DNA of 24,193 nt. Origin: Anaeromyces robustus (Eukaryota; Neocallimastigomycota; Neocallimastigomycetes; Neocallimastigales; Neocallimastigaceae). The stretch lies in assembly GCA_002104895.1 (NCBI GenBank), contig MCFG01000607.1, forward strand, positions 1 to 24,193, in the 5' to 3' direction. Under the pieces are notes generated by a model. It was not told where the DNA came from. It saw only the letters and a program-made list of their open reading frames with translations, and searched no databases. The translations under genes and the position numbers were made by a program. This document shows positions 7,871 through 15,847 of this stretch, in pieces (the first letter of the stretch is position 1; each line of letters opens with the position of its first letter).

Positions 7871-8679
7871 GACTAGAAAAAATTTTTTGAAAAATAATTT
7901 AATTTATCTATCTATAATTTATTCATTCACTTATTTTTTATATTAATTTATTTAATTTATTAATATTCATTCACTTAATTTAATTTATTTAATTTTTTAA
8001 TTTAATTTTATTAATTTTCCGAAAATATCACTGGCAAGGTAGTACAAAATCTTTTCCAAATGCTATGGGGTACACTATTTTTATCTTTGGGTAGTACAAG
8101 GAAAATTTTTCAAAATGTTACACAAGGAAAATTTTTTAACTATTCTAGGGTGGTACAAAATTTCCAATAACTAAGGTTTCTAAGTAGTTCAAAGGCAATT
8201 CAAAGTAAAGTAGCTAAGACTAAGGAGAGAAACTAGGCGGTAGTTCTAAGAACTTGGTTAAACTAAGGACGGGTGGAATCTGGGTGCTTTATTTTTTTAC
8301 TTTATCAAGAAAAATTTTTTATTCGAGAAGGATACTTGATAGGATGGATACTATAATTATTCAAGAAAAGTAGACAAAGGGTAAACAAGAAGTAGACAAG
8401 ACTAAGACAAGACTAAAAATTAGGAATTATTCAAGGTAGATAACTAGGAATCAAAGACTAAGGTAGAAGTATCCAAAAACTAAGGCTAAAAGATTATTGC
8501 TAGAAAAGGTAGTATCCAGAAACTAGGAAAAGTAGTATTCTACGATCAAAACTAAAGAAGTAGTATCCAAAAGGTAGTTCTAAAAGGCGGTAGAATCCAA
8601 TAAAAGGTAGAAACTAAAAATTGGTAGCAGATTCCAAAATTTTCGACACTAAGGTTCCAGGCGGTGTTTCTTTTGTTGG

Positions 8680-8689
8680 GTGCTTTTAT
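8680..8689 (-). promoter_or_regulatory. E1 self-priming primer binding site
   Basis: The minus strand reads ATAAAAGCAC with no gap after the 5' LTR. With the last LTR base it is the perfect complement of the RNA start GTGCTTTTATT at 9009-8999. Confidence 0.85.
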
Positions 8690-8998
8690 TGTAACGGAAC
8701 GGTAGTTCCAATATTACAATTGACACCAAAATCTGAAGTAAACACAAACAAAATAAAATTTAAAATAAAAGATACTTATTGCAATATCAGAACACCTTTC
8801 CTTTGTTAACCTGAAAGGTCGGTGTCGAGATATATATATTAGTAAGATTTAGTTTTAAGTTTTATTTTATTTTTATTTAAAATATGTTTTATTAGAATTT
8901 AGTTTTATTAATTATTAAAAATTAATAATAACTAATCTTTGTAGTATTTCAAACTACTTATGAATTAATTATTACTAATATATATAAAGTTATAAAAG

Positions 8999-9050
8999 AA
9001 TAAAAGCACAAAGAAAAATATTTTAACTAAAAGTTTTACACCTATTTATA
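8999..9050 (-). promoter_or_regulatory. E1 5' LTR TATA box and RNA start
   Basis: TATAAATA at 9050-9043 and GTGCTTTTATT at 9009-8999, 41 nt apart, with CTTT just before the G. This would drive the genomic RNA of E1. Confidence 0.75.
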
Positions 9051-9303
9051 CTTTTTGCGGAAAAATAGTTTTAAAAATAAAAGTTCATAAAAATAATAAA
9101 AAATTGCTAGAAACAAAGATATTTTGATATAAAATGAATCTCATAGAAAAATAAAGAAATATTATATAATTTTTTCTTAAAGTTTCTAATTTCATTCCAT
9201 GTAATTCTATAAAGAAATACAGAAATAAAATACAGAAACAAATACAGAATAAAATACAGAAATTTATAATAAATAAATTTAAAATAAAATTTTTATAAAA
9301 TTT

Positions 9304-9376
9304 GGAACAAGGTGTGAGTCGAACCCAGAGTGTTCGCCCAGATGGTCATAGTTACTAACCACTAGACCATGGTTAC
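9304..9376 (-). promoter_or_regulatory. tRNA-like Pol III unit in E1 5' LTR
   Basis: The same A box, B box and T run as in the other family-1 LTRs, at LTR positions 29-101. Confidence 0.7.
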
Positions 9377-9404
9377 TATTTTACTAATTGAGAGATTCGT
9401 TACA

Positions 9405-9436
9405 ATTGATAAAAAATTTTTTGAAAATTTTTTGAT

Positions 9437-9477
<41 letters not shown>

Positions 9478-9589
9478 AAAAAAAAATAGTCGGAAGCAAA
9501 CAGAGGGTAGTGGCAAAAAAGTGGTGCAAAAAGTAGAATAAAAAAATATTGATAAATTATCTAAAAAAAATTATTAAAAAAAATAAAAA
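9405..9589 (-). other. M1 3' flank with T37 run
   Basis: An AT-rich stretch with a T37 homopolymer at 9440-9476 and a short C/T-rich segment on the minus strand. There is no polypurine tract or LTR start where M1 should have them. Confidence 0.55.
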
Positions 9590-12500
9590 TTAGTTGTCAT
9601 AACTAATAGAAGCAGAGGTTCTATTACTATTAAGGTATTCCATAAAAATGCGTTGGTTTCGAGGGTTATCTTCGACTTCAGAAGATGGAACCCAATTATA
9701 AGCAGTACGATATTTATAACGAACTCTATATTCGTACTGTTTCTTCTTGTAATTAGTTCTGAAACCAGAAATTTCAACTATATCCTTGATAGATTCAGGA
9801 TCTATGTTTCTTTTGGAGAAACGAGTGGACACAGGAATGAAAGGTTCTAATTCTGAAACATGGAAAACGTTGTAATGTTTAGGAAAAGGTGACTTTTTTA
9901 AATCAATTTCATAATTGTTGTTGTGGAGGACATTGGTTACCTTATATGGACCATATTTACAGGGAGCGAGTTTAGAGCTGGATTCGAGGTTCAAAGAAGG
10001 AGGAGCTTGTATCCAGACAAGATCATCAATCTTATACGTAGGAGCGGTCATTCTCTTCTTATCGGATGCGCGCTTGGATAATTCTTGAGAACGGAGAAGG
10101 ACATCCTGTATATGATTGAATCCTTCGGCAACCTTTTGAATGGTTTTGTGATTTATATTAGTTGTTGGAAGTAGAGTGAATTCGTCCATATACGGGTGGA
10201 ATCCATAATTTACAAAGAAGGGAGTTTCGTTGGTAGAAGGGTGAATTGAGTTGTTGTAGGCAAACTCAGCTAGCGGTAGGAAGTCAGCCCAGTCATTGTG
10301 ATAAAAGGATCTTGAGAAACAGCGGAGGTATTGTTCGATGTAGGAGTTACATCGTTCAACTTGTCCAACGGTTTCGTGGTGGTCGGTAGTTGCTATTTTT
10401 GATTGAACACCTAAAATAAGAAGGAACTCTTGCCATAAATCACTAGTAAATTGAGTTCCTCTATCAGTTATTATATCGTAAGGAAGCCCATGCAGTCTAT
10501 AAATTGAATTGATAAAAGCTTTAGCTGTTTGTGCTGCATTGGGTATATCCTTAAATGGAACAAGGTGTATCATTTTAGAAAAGCGATCAACAACTACCAT
10601 TATTACTGTATAACCTTTGGAAGGAGGAAGCCCACAAAGAAAGTCGATTTCAATTGATTTCCAAGGTCTTTCAGGAACTTCTAAGGGTTGAAGTAATCCA
10701 AATTTTCGATGTCTTGACTTTTTATTTCTCATGCATGTTTCGCATGATTTAACAAAGTCTTTGACATCGTCTTCCATTTTAGGCCACCAAAAGTTCCTAG
10801 AGATAAGTTCCAAGGTTCTTTTGACACCTAAATGACCGGCGGCGGGAGTCTCATGATATCTCATGAGTATTTCTAAGCGAAGTTCCTTAGGAATATATAT
10901 TAAATTGTTATAAAATATAAGATTGTCTTCGATTTTAAATTTGTTCATTTTTCTGAACGGTTTATAAAAATAATCTTGATTTGCATTATTGGGAGCGAAG
11001 TAAAGACGAAGGTCTTCGGCTACAGGATCATTTTTAAGATGCTTTTTAATATTCGAGAGAAAATCATTTGTTATACTAATCAAACAGGGAGTAGAGCTAA
11101 TGTTCTTTTTATCCAAAATGAACTCTGGTTCTTCTTCTATATCATCTTTTACGTAGTCCGGTCTTCTTGATAGAGAATCTGGCTTTCCGTTTTTATTACC
11201 CTGGCGATAAATAAGTTCGAAATCATACTCTTGGAAAAATAAATGCCAACGATGTTGTCGTTGGTTACCAATTTTACCACCAAGAGTGTATATTAAGTTC
11301 TTGTGATCGGTGAATACTTTCACCTTGAACTTAGCACCTAATAAGAGATGACGCCAGGTAGAGAAAGAATCCTTAATAGCCAAAAGTTCTTTATCAGTAA
11401 TTGGATAGTTCAGTTCTGCGTTATTAAGACTTCTCGAATGGTACGCAACAGGATGAAGTTTGTTATCCTCATCATATTGCGAAAGTACAGCGCCAATAGC
11501 AAAATTGCTAGCGTCGCATTCGACAATAAATTGCTTAGTATTGTCGGGATGGAGAAGGACGGGAGAAGTCGTCAAACGTTTCTTTAAGATTGAGAATGCG
11601 GAGTCGCATTCTGGAGACCAGATAAATTTCTTCCCCTTTTTTGTTAAAGTGTGTAAAGGTTTAGCGATTGAGGAGAAGTCCTTTACAAATCTTCTATAGT
11701 AATTGCAAAGACCAACGAATCTTTGCACATCCTTTACACATTTAGGGACAGGCCATTCTTCAATTGTCTTGATTTTCTTCGGGTCGGTAGATATACCTGA
11801 TCCTGAGATTACGTGACCTAAGAATTCGACTTTGTCTTTATCGAATTCACATTTAGATAGTTTAGCGAACAAGTTGTTTTCAATTAACTTCTTAAGAACA
11901 TCACGAACAGTTTTATGATGTTCTTCTAGATTTTCAGAGTAGATGAGTATATCATCAAGATACAAAATAACTGATTTTTCTAAAAATGGTCTAAGAACAG
12001 AATTAATAAACGATTGGAAGACAGCTGGGGCATTTTTTAATCCAAATGGCATTACTAAGTATTCGTAATGACCATATTTAGTACGGAAGGCAGTTTTATA
12101 TTCGTCACCTTCCTTAATTCTAATTAAATTATAAGCGGAGCGTAAATCTAATTTAGTAAAGTATTTTGCTCCCTTCACGCGTTCGATTATATCCCTGATA
12201 AGCGGAATTGGATAAGAGTTTCTAACAGTAACCGCATTTAATTTTTTATAATCAACGCAAAGTCTAAGAGAACCATCACGTTTCTTCTGGAATAAGACAG
12301 GATAACCTGCAGGAGAGTTAGATTCTCTGATAAAGCCCTTTTCTGACATGTCTTCGATATATTCCTTGAGAGTTTCTTCTTCTTCTAAGGATAATTGGTA
12401 GATAGGACCATAATGGAGGGTAGCACCATCTTTTAATATAATTTCACAATCGGTAAGACGGTGTGGAGGGAGTTTGTCTGCTTCTTTTTTGCTAAAGACA

Positions 12501-13156
12501 ACTGCGAGATCTCTATATGGTTCTGGGATGTCTTCAATGTTAGGTTCCTCAGATCCAGAGACATCTTTTTGTGAAAGAAAAGAGTAAATTAAAAAATTAT
12601 AATTATACTGATTTGACTTATTATTTTTATTATAAGAAAAAGTTTTTATTAAATCATCTTTAAAATGATTTAAACTAAGAGTAGAATAAACATATTTATT
12701 TCGATAATTATAGTGGATTTTATATTTCTCCATAAATTGATTACCAAGAAGTAAATCGACAGGGAGATGGTCTGAGACCAAAAATTTTTGTTTAAAACGG
12801 ATAAATCTGAATTTCTTATTGATTAATAATTTTATTTGAAATTTAAGAGATACAAAGCGATTTATTGAATCTGTATCTCCACTAATTCCTTTTATTAAAA
12901 TTTTGCTTTGACATTTGTTAATATTTAAATTAAGTTTTTTAACAAGATTTGATGAAATAAAGTTGCAAAGTGATCCAGTATCTAGAATGGATCTAACTTG
13001 GTATTTAATAATTTTGTTATTCTCATTTAAAATGGGAATGTGTGAATTAAATGAGAAAAATGATTCAGGGAGACTATTGTTTAGGGTAGTTAAGTTATGT
13101 TGAACTTCCTTTGAGAAGTTCAAAGGAGAGGACTTCTTTTGAAGTCCATCAACTAG
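9590..13156 (-). CDS. pol: M1 Pol: protease, reverse transcriptase, RNase H, integrase, chromodomain
   Basis: Pol-specific codons begin at 13156 after the -1 frameshift; residue numbers here count from the TTG codon at 13123. The protease has Asp-Thr-Gly at 48-50 and DLLLG at 123-127. Reverse transcriptase has D326 and Tyr-Leu-Asp-Asp at 389-392. RNase H acidic residues are D537, E579, D606 and D649. Integrase has the HHCC finger (H757, H764, C794, C797) and the D827-D887-E923 triad with the classic 35-residue spacing. A divergent chromodomain at about 1113-1162 may guide insertion to modified chromatin. All catalytic residues are present and the frame is uninterrupted, so Pol could still be active. 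Start codon: none needed if made by frameshift; the TTG is not a likely start. Confidence 0.92.
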   Translation of the reverse strand, partial: LVDGLQKKSSPLNFSKEVQHNLTTLNNSLPESFFSFNSHIPILNENNKIIKYQVRSILDTGSLCNFISSNLVKKLNLNINKCQSKILIKGISGDTDSINRFVSLKFQIKLLINKKFRFIRFKQKFLVSDHLPVDLLLGNQFMEKYKIHYNYRNKYVYSTLSLNHFKDDLIKTFSYNKNNKSNQYNYNFLIYSFLSQKDVSGSEEPNIEDIPEPYRDLAVVFSKKEADKLPPHRLTDCEIILKDGATLHYGPIYQLSLEEEETLKEYIEDMSEKGFIRESNSPAGYPVLFQKKRDGSLRLCVDYKKLNAVTVRNSYPIPLIRDIIERVKGAKYFTKLDLRSAYNLIRIKEGDEYKTAFRTKYGHYEYLVMPFGLKNAPAVFQSFINSVLRPFLEKSVILYLDDILIYSENLEEHHKTVRDVLKKLIENNLFAKLSKCEFDKDKVEFLGHVISGSGISTDPKKIKTIEEWPVPKCVKDVQRFVGLCNYYRRFVKDFSSIAKPLHTLTKKGKKFIWSPECDSAFSILKKRLTTSPVLLHPDNTKQFIVECDASNFAIGAVLSQYDEDNKLHPVAYHSRSLNNAELNYPITDKELLAIKDSFSTWRHLLLGAKFKVKVFTDHKNLIYTLGGKIGNQRQHRWHLFFQEYDFELIYRQGNKNGKPDSLSRRPDYVKDDIEEEPEFILDKKNISSTPCLISITNDFLSNIKKHLKNDPVAEDLRLYFAPNNANQDYFYKPFRKMNKFKIEDNLIFYNNLIYIPKELRLEILMRYHETPAAGHLGVKRTLELISRNFWWPKMEDDVKDFVKSCETCMRNKKSRHRKFGLLQPLEVPERPWKSIEIDFLCGLPPSKGYTVIMVVVDRFSKMIHLVPFKDIPNAAQTAKAFINSIYRLHGLPYDIITDRGTQFTSDLWQEFLLILGVQSKIATTDHHETVGQVERCNSYIEQYLRCFSRSFYHNDWADFLPLAEFAYNNSIHPSTNETPFFVNYGFHPYMDEFTLLPTTNINHKTIQKVAEGFNHIQDVLLRSQELSKRASDKKRMTAPTYKIDDLVWIQAPPSLNLESSSKLAPCKYGPYKVTNVLHNNNYEIDLKKSPFPKHYNVFHVSELEPFIPVSTRFSKRNIDPESIKDIVEISGFRTNYKKKQYEYRVRYKYRTAYNWVPSSEVEDNPRNQRIFMEYLNSNRTSASISYDN
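13100..13123 (-). promoter_or_regulatory. Second hairpin after the M1 frameshift site
   Basis: On the minus strand TTGAACTTC (13123-13115) pairs perfectly over 9 bp with GAAGTTCAA (13108-13100) across a 6-nt loop. It may strengthen the ribosome pause. Confidence 0.5.
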
Positions 13157-13162
13157 TTTTTT
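13130..13162 (-). promoter_or_regulatory. Programmed -1 frameshift signal between M1 gag and pol
   Basis: The slippery heptamer A-AAA-AAC lies at 13162-13156 in the gag frame, immediately followed by the gag stop TAG (13155-13153). Eight nt later comes a perfect 7-bp hairpin GGACTTC-AAAA-GAAGTCC (13147-13130). Heptamer, spacing and stem match established -1 frameshift sites. Pol is in the -1 frame and opens exactly here. Confidence 0.85.
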
Positions 13163-13678
13163 GAACTGATCTTTTGAACATCGGTAACGCGGTTGTCGTT
13201 ACTGTTGTTTTTAGACTTATTGTAAAAATTATTGTTTTTATTAAAATTAGTATTTTTGTTCTTCTTTTCGGTATTCTGCGGACGGGAACTTGAATTTTTC
13301 TTCTTGTCAGTTCTATTTCCGGAGAACTGACTGATCTTTGCATTCATTTCTTGAGAAGACTCTAACAAGATACACTTTGTTATGATTTCTTCGAGCTTCT
13401 CAGGAAACTTTTCCATTTTGTTTATTTCATCCTTGTATTTAGGATGAAGACCTTTATAAAAGAATAAAGCTAAAGGTTCTTCAGGCCAAGCTAAATCAGC
13501 AGTTAACTTACGGAATTCATCAATGTACTCATTGATTTTTCCGTAATTATGTTTTATATTGGCTAATTTAATCTTCTTTAGTTTCCTGTTAACGACATCA
13601 GGAAAGGCTCTTTTTAATTCTTCTAGAAGGGTCCATAAAGAGGATGGAATAGTACCAATAGGATATTTTGTTTGATAC
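13153..13678 (-). pseudogene. gag: M1 gag, C-terminal part (split by a solo LTR)
   Basis: The reading continues the capsid domain begun in 15072-14394 (SLWTLLEELKRAF and NEYIDEFRKL are typical of Retrotrans_gag) and ends in a Lys/Asn-rich basic tail. No CCHC zinc knuckle is present, so RNA binding probably relies on the basic tail. Without the 715-bp LTR and one duplication copy, the two gag parts total 1200 nt, exactly 400 codons with the stop, so the insertion is the only visible lesion. The stop overlaps the frameshift signal. The ATG within this part is not a natural start. Confidence 0.85.
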
Positions 13679-13706
13679 TGTAACGAATCTCTCAATTAGT
13701 AAAATA

Positions 13707-13786
13707 GTAACCATGGTCTAGTGGTTAGTAACTATGACCATCTGGGCGAACACTCTGGGTTCGACTCACACCTTGTTCCAAATTTT
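13707..13786 (+). promoter_or_regulatory. tRNA-like Pol III unit in the solo LTR
   Basis: The A box TGGTCTAGTGG starts at 13714 and the B box GGTTCGACTCA is at 13758-13768, 44 nt apart as in a true tRNA. A TTTT run lies at 13783-13786. A D-arm-like stem TGGTC/GACCA forms, but only 2 of 7 acceptor pairs form, so it is not a functional tRNA. Confidence 0.72.
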
Positions 13787-14032
13787 ATAAAAGTTTTATT
13801 TTAAATTTATTTATTATAAATTTCTGTATTTTATTCTGTATTTGTTTCTATATTTTATTTCTGTATTTCTTTATAGAATTACATGGAATAAAATTAGAAA
13901 CTTTAAGAAAAAATTATATAATATTTCTTTATTTTTCTATGAGATTCATTTTATATCAAAATATCTTTGTTTCTAGCAATTTTTTATTATTTTTATGAAC
14001 TTTTATTTTTAAAACTATTTTTCCGCAAAAAG

Positions 14033-14084
14033 TATAAATAGGTGTAAAATCTTTAGTTAAAATATTTTTCTTTGTGCTTTTATT
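14033..14084 (+). promoter_or_regulatory. Solo LTR TATA box and start 11-mer
   Basis: TATAAATA at 14033-14040 is followed 41 nt later by GTGCTTTTATT at 14074-14084. Transcription from here would run antisense to M1 pol and toward the M1 5' LTR. Confidence 0.7.
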
Positions 14085-14263
14085 CTTTTATAACTTTATA
14101 TATATTAGTAATAATTAATTCATAAGTAGTTTGAAATACTACAAAGATTAGTTATTATTAATTTTTAATAATTAATAAAACTACATTCTAATAAAACATA
14201 TTTTAAATAAAAATAAAATAAAACTTAAAACTAAATCTTACTAATATATATATCTCGACACCG

Positions 14264-14289
14264 ACCTTTCAGGTTAACAAAGGAAAGGT
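14264..14289 (+). promoter_or_regulatory. Conserved hairpin downstream of the LTR RNA start
   Basis: ACCTTTC (14264-14270) pairs with GAAAGGT (14283-14289). It is unchanged in the other copies that reach this far (4145, 8690 and 16167 LTRs). Role unknown. Confidence 0.4.
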
Positions 14290-14393
14290 GTTCTGATATT
14301 GCAATAAGTATCTTTTATTTTAAATTTTATTTTGTTTGTGTTTACTTCAAATTTTGGTGTCAATTGTAATATTGGAACAACCGTTCCGTTACA

Positions 14394-15072
14394 GATACCA
14401 ACTTCTTGCAGCTCCACGCAACCTAGACTGAACGAAGTTGATTTTTGCTTCTTCGGGCCATAACTTACAAGGATAAGTTTTGAATGTATCTCCGCAAAGT
14501 TGACAGAATAGTTCAATTTCGGAGATATCGCCGTAAAAAAGACCAGGTTCCGGTACCTGAGCAACAGTATAGGGAAAAGCTGTTCTCATGATAACGTCGT
14601 TGTCTACGTCAAACCTGGTAGTAGTAGAAGCATTATCATCGAAAGTAGCTTGAGGAGCAAAAGTGGTAGCTACAGGAGTTGGTTGTTCGCTAGTAGAAGC
14701 CGTAGCACCAGGATAGAGTCTCTCTCTTTGTGTAAGTTCGCGCTTAAAGTAGAGAGTAGCCTTTTTCAGAGATTCTAAAGAGTTCATTATCTCATTATTA
14801 GCACGCTCGTAGGATTGAAATTGTTTCATTACCTCTTGATGGTAACATTGCAAATCATCCTTTGAGACGAAGCCTTGATTTACTCCAGACATAATATTTG
14901 AGCAAGCTTGGGAAGTCTCATTACTTAATTGTTCAAGCCCTTCAGCTAAGGAATTGCAGGCTTGTGAGGCTTCCATTCTTAATTGTTGAACTGAATCTTC
15001 TTGATTCATCTCCATTTCTTCGTCCGATTTAGCAGAATAACCCGTGTTTTTTCTTAAGGAGAACTTTGGCAT
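14394..15072 (-). pseudogene. gag: M1 gag, N-terminal part
   Basis: 226 codons from the ATG at 15072, 34 nt after the 5' LTR. Residues about 20-110 are rich in Glu, Gln, Ser and Asn and look helical, with repeated Ser-Gln-Ala-Cys. A Thr/Ala/Pro-rich linker (about 115-160) follows, then the start of the capsid domain (PEPGLFYGD and LRGAARSWY). The reading frame is cut by the solo LTR after the Trp-Tyr codons and resumes at 13673. As it stands the gene cannot make full-length Gag. It would act with M1 Pol in particle assembly. Confidence 0.85.
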
Positions 15073-15096
15073 TCCAAGGAAGTTACAAAACAGCAG

Positions 15097-15106
15097 GTAA
15101 GATTAT
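15097..15106 (-). promoter_or_regulatory. M1 self-priming primer binding site
   Basis: The minus strand reads ATAATCTTAC directly after the LTR end CTTTACA. With the last LTR base it is the perfect complement of GTAAGATTATT at 15289-15279. Confidence 0.8.
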
Positions 15107-15278
15107 TGTAAAGTTTTGATTTGGTTTAAAGTTTAACTTGGTCGAAATGCTCAATAATCTAATACGTAGGGTGTTCACTAATATAAATTTTATTATAAGT
15201 TTTATTATAAATATAGTTTCTTTACTTAAATTTGTTTAATTATTTTATAATTATATTTTATTAGATTATTATTAGGTT

Positions 15279-15327
15279 AATAATCTTACAAAGAATGTAA
15301 GAATACATATTTCATCAATCTTTTATA
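15279..15327 (-). promoter_or_regulatory. M1 LTR TATA box and RNA start
   Basis: TATAAAAG (15327-15320) lies 38 nt upstream of GTAAGATTATT (15289-15279), again preceded by CTTT. Confidence 0.75.
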
Positions 15328-15491
15328 CATTTCATTGAACAATACAATAATATAAGTAAATTAATATTTATATTAATTATAGTAATATATATTAAAATAA
15401 TATAAGATAAGAATATAATTTGTTAATAAAATAAAAGTATAATTTATATTCAACTGTATTATTAATAAAATTAATAATAATTAAATTGTAT

Positions 15492-15576
15492 AAGGATTTG
15501 GGGCGCATAAACATGCTGAATAATAAATATTTAATAGATATAATGTGGCTTATATCTATAATCCATTCAAATCCTT
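15492..15576 (-). promoter_or_regulatory. Branched foldback at the start of the M1 LTR
   Basis: AAGGATTTG and CAAATCCTT pair perfectly over 9 bp and enclose a 10-bp hairpin (ATAGATATAA/TTATATCTAT) and a 4-bp GCAT/ATGC hairpin. It sits where the other families have their tRNA-like unit. I see no convincing A and B boxes on either strand. Confidence 0.45.
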
Positions 15577-15580
15577 AACA

Positions 15581-15847
15581 TTAAAATTAATAAAATTTCT
15601 AACAAAACATATTTATTTTAAATTACTTTATTGTTTATAAACCTATTGTGTAAAAGCAAACGTTACATTTAGCAATACTTTATACTTTAATGTTAATGAA
15701 ATATAATATAAATTTTAGATTAGTTTTTGAATATTTAAATTCATATAATTTATTTTATTTTGACTCTTTGAATCAATAAAATTTTTATTGATTTAATTTA
15801 TAAGCCATAATATAATACATTTATATAATACGTTATTTTAATGTGCG
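15581..15847. other. AT-rich spacer, nothing recognised
   Basis: No ORF, LTR end or repeat was recognised between M1 and the truncated LTR. It may be the old host flank of M1. Confidence 0.4.

Larger units (their letters stand above)
7123..8679 (-). other. E1 5' leader, 1.56 kb, structured and repeat-rich
   Basis: No gene is supported. Three parts are visible. Near the gag start (7240-7570) is a relatively GC-rich island with strong foldback: 7471-7479 pairs with 7511-7519 (9 bp) and stacks on 7490-7495 with 7505-7510, and a smaller hairpin lies at 7328-7342. A T29 run sits at 7842-7870. From 8035 to 8660 the minus strand is a degenerate array of GGATACTACY, CTACC and CTTAGTTT motifs. The island may hold packaging or translation signals (inference). 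Confidence 0.6.
4145..9404 (-). mobile_element. E1: Gag-protease LTR retrotransposon without pol
   Basis: Minus-strand order: 5' LTR (8690-9404), self-priming site (8680-8689), leader (7123-8679), gag-PR gene (5446-7122, with a displaced tail to 5189), 3' UTR, polypurine tract, 3' LTR (4145-4858). The two LTRs differ at about 11 positions over 715 bp. No reverse transcriptase, RNase H or integrase is encoded. The Gag, 3' UTR, polypurine tract and LTR ends match E2, so E1 looks like a non-autonomous partner of the E2 family. The flanks (ctaag at 4140-4144, attga at 9405-9409) do not match, so one boundary has been rearranged. Confidence 0.8.
8690..9404 (-). repeat. E1 5' LTR (LTR family 1)
   Basis: A 715-bp LTR about 98.5% like 4145-4858 by my alignment. 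Its minus-strand 3' end touches a primer binding site that matches its own RNA start, which identifies it as a 5' LTR. Confidence 0.9.
13679..14393 (+). mobile_element. Solo family-1 LTR inserted in M1 gag, GATAC duplication
   Basis: TGTAACGAATC to CCGTTCCGTTACA, flanked by identical GATAC at 13674-13678 and 14394-14398. It lies opposite to M1 and has no internal region. It defines the exact ends of LTR family 1 (715 bp) and shows 5-bp target duplication. It probably arose by LTR-LTR recombination of a full element. Confidence 0.92.
9405..15580 (-). mobile_element. M1: chromovirus with gag and pol in different frames
   Basis: Minus-strand order: 5' LTR (15107-15580), primer site (15097-15106), gag (15072 to 13153, interrupted), frameshift signal, pol (to 9590). 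The 3' side (9405-9589) ends at E1's LTR without a polypurine tract or 3' LTR, so M1 is 3'-truncated or rearranged. Its Gag lacks a zinc knuckle, and the enzymes differ clearly from E2's, so it is a separate lineage. Confidence 0.8.
15107..15580 (-). repeat. M1 5' LTR (LTR family 4)
   Basis: On the minus strand it starts TGTTAAGG at 15580 and ends CTTTACA at 15107 (474 bp). The inner end is fixed by the primer site; the outer end is inferred from the TGTTAAG terminus and is less certain, because no partner LTR or duplication is visible. It has a TATA box and start 11-mer. Confidence 0.7.

Noticed and set aside
7600-7872. A 90-residue ORF ending in poly-Phe.
   Set aside because: It is antisense to the E1 leader, low complexity and runs through a T homopolymer.
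13707-13779. Genuine tRNA genes in the LTRs.
   Set aside because: A and B boxes fit, but acceptor arms do not pair and no credible anticodon arm forms.
13679-14393. A MITE or other DNA transposon with TGTAACG/CGTTACA inverted ends.
   Set aside because: The 5-bp duplication, TG/CA ends, TATA promoter and pairing with gag-pol interiors show it is an LTR.
15492-15576. A hammerhead or similar ribozyme, as found in some LTR-derived elements.
   Set aside because: No CTGATGA/GAAA core is present; only the branched pairing is seen.
15755-15790. A further TATA/start signal (actctttgaatcaataaa).
   Set aside because: The 11-mer does not fit G-N5-TTATT, no matching primer site was found and no LTR ends flank it.
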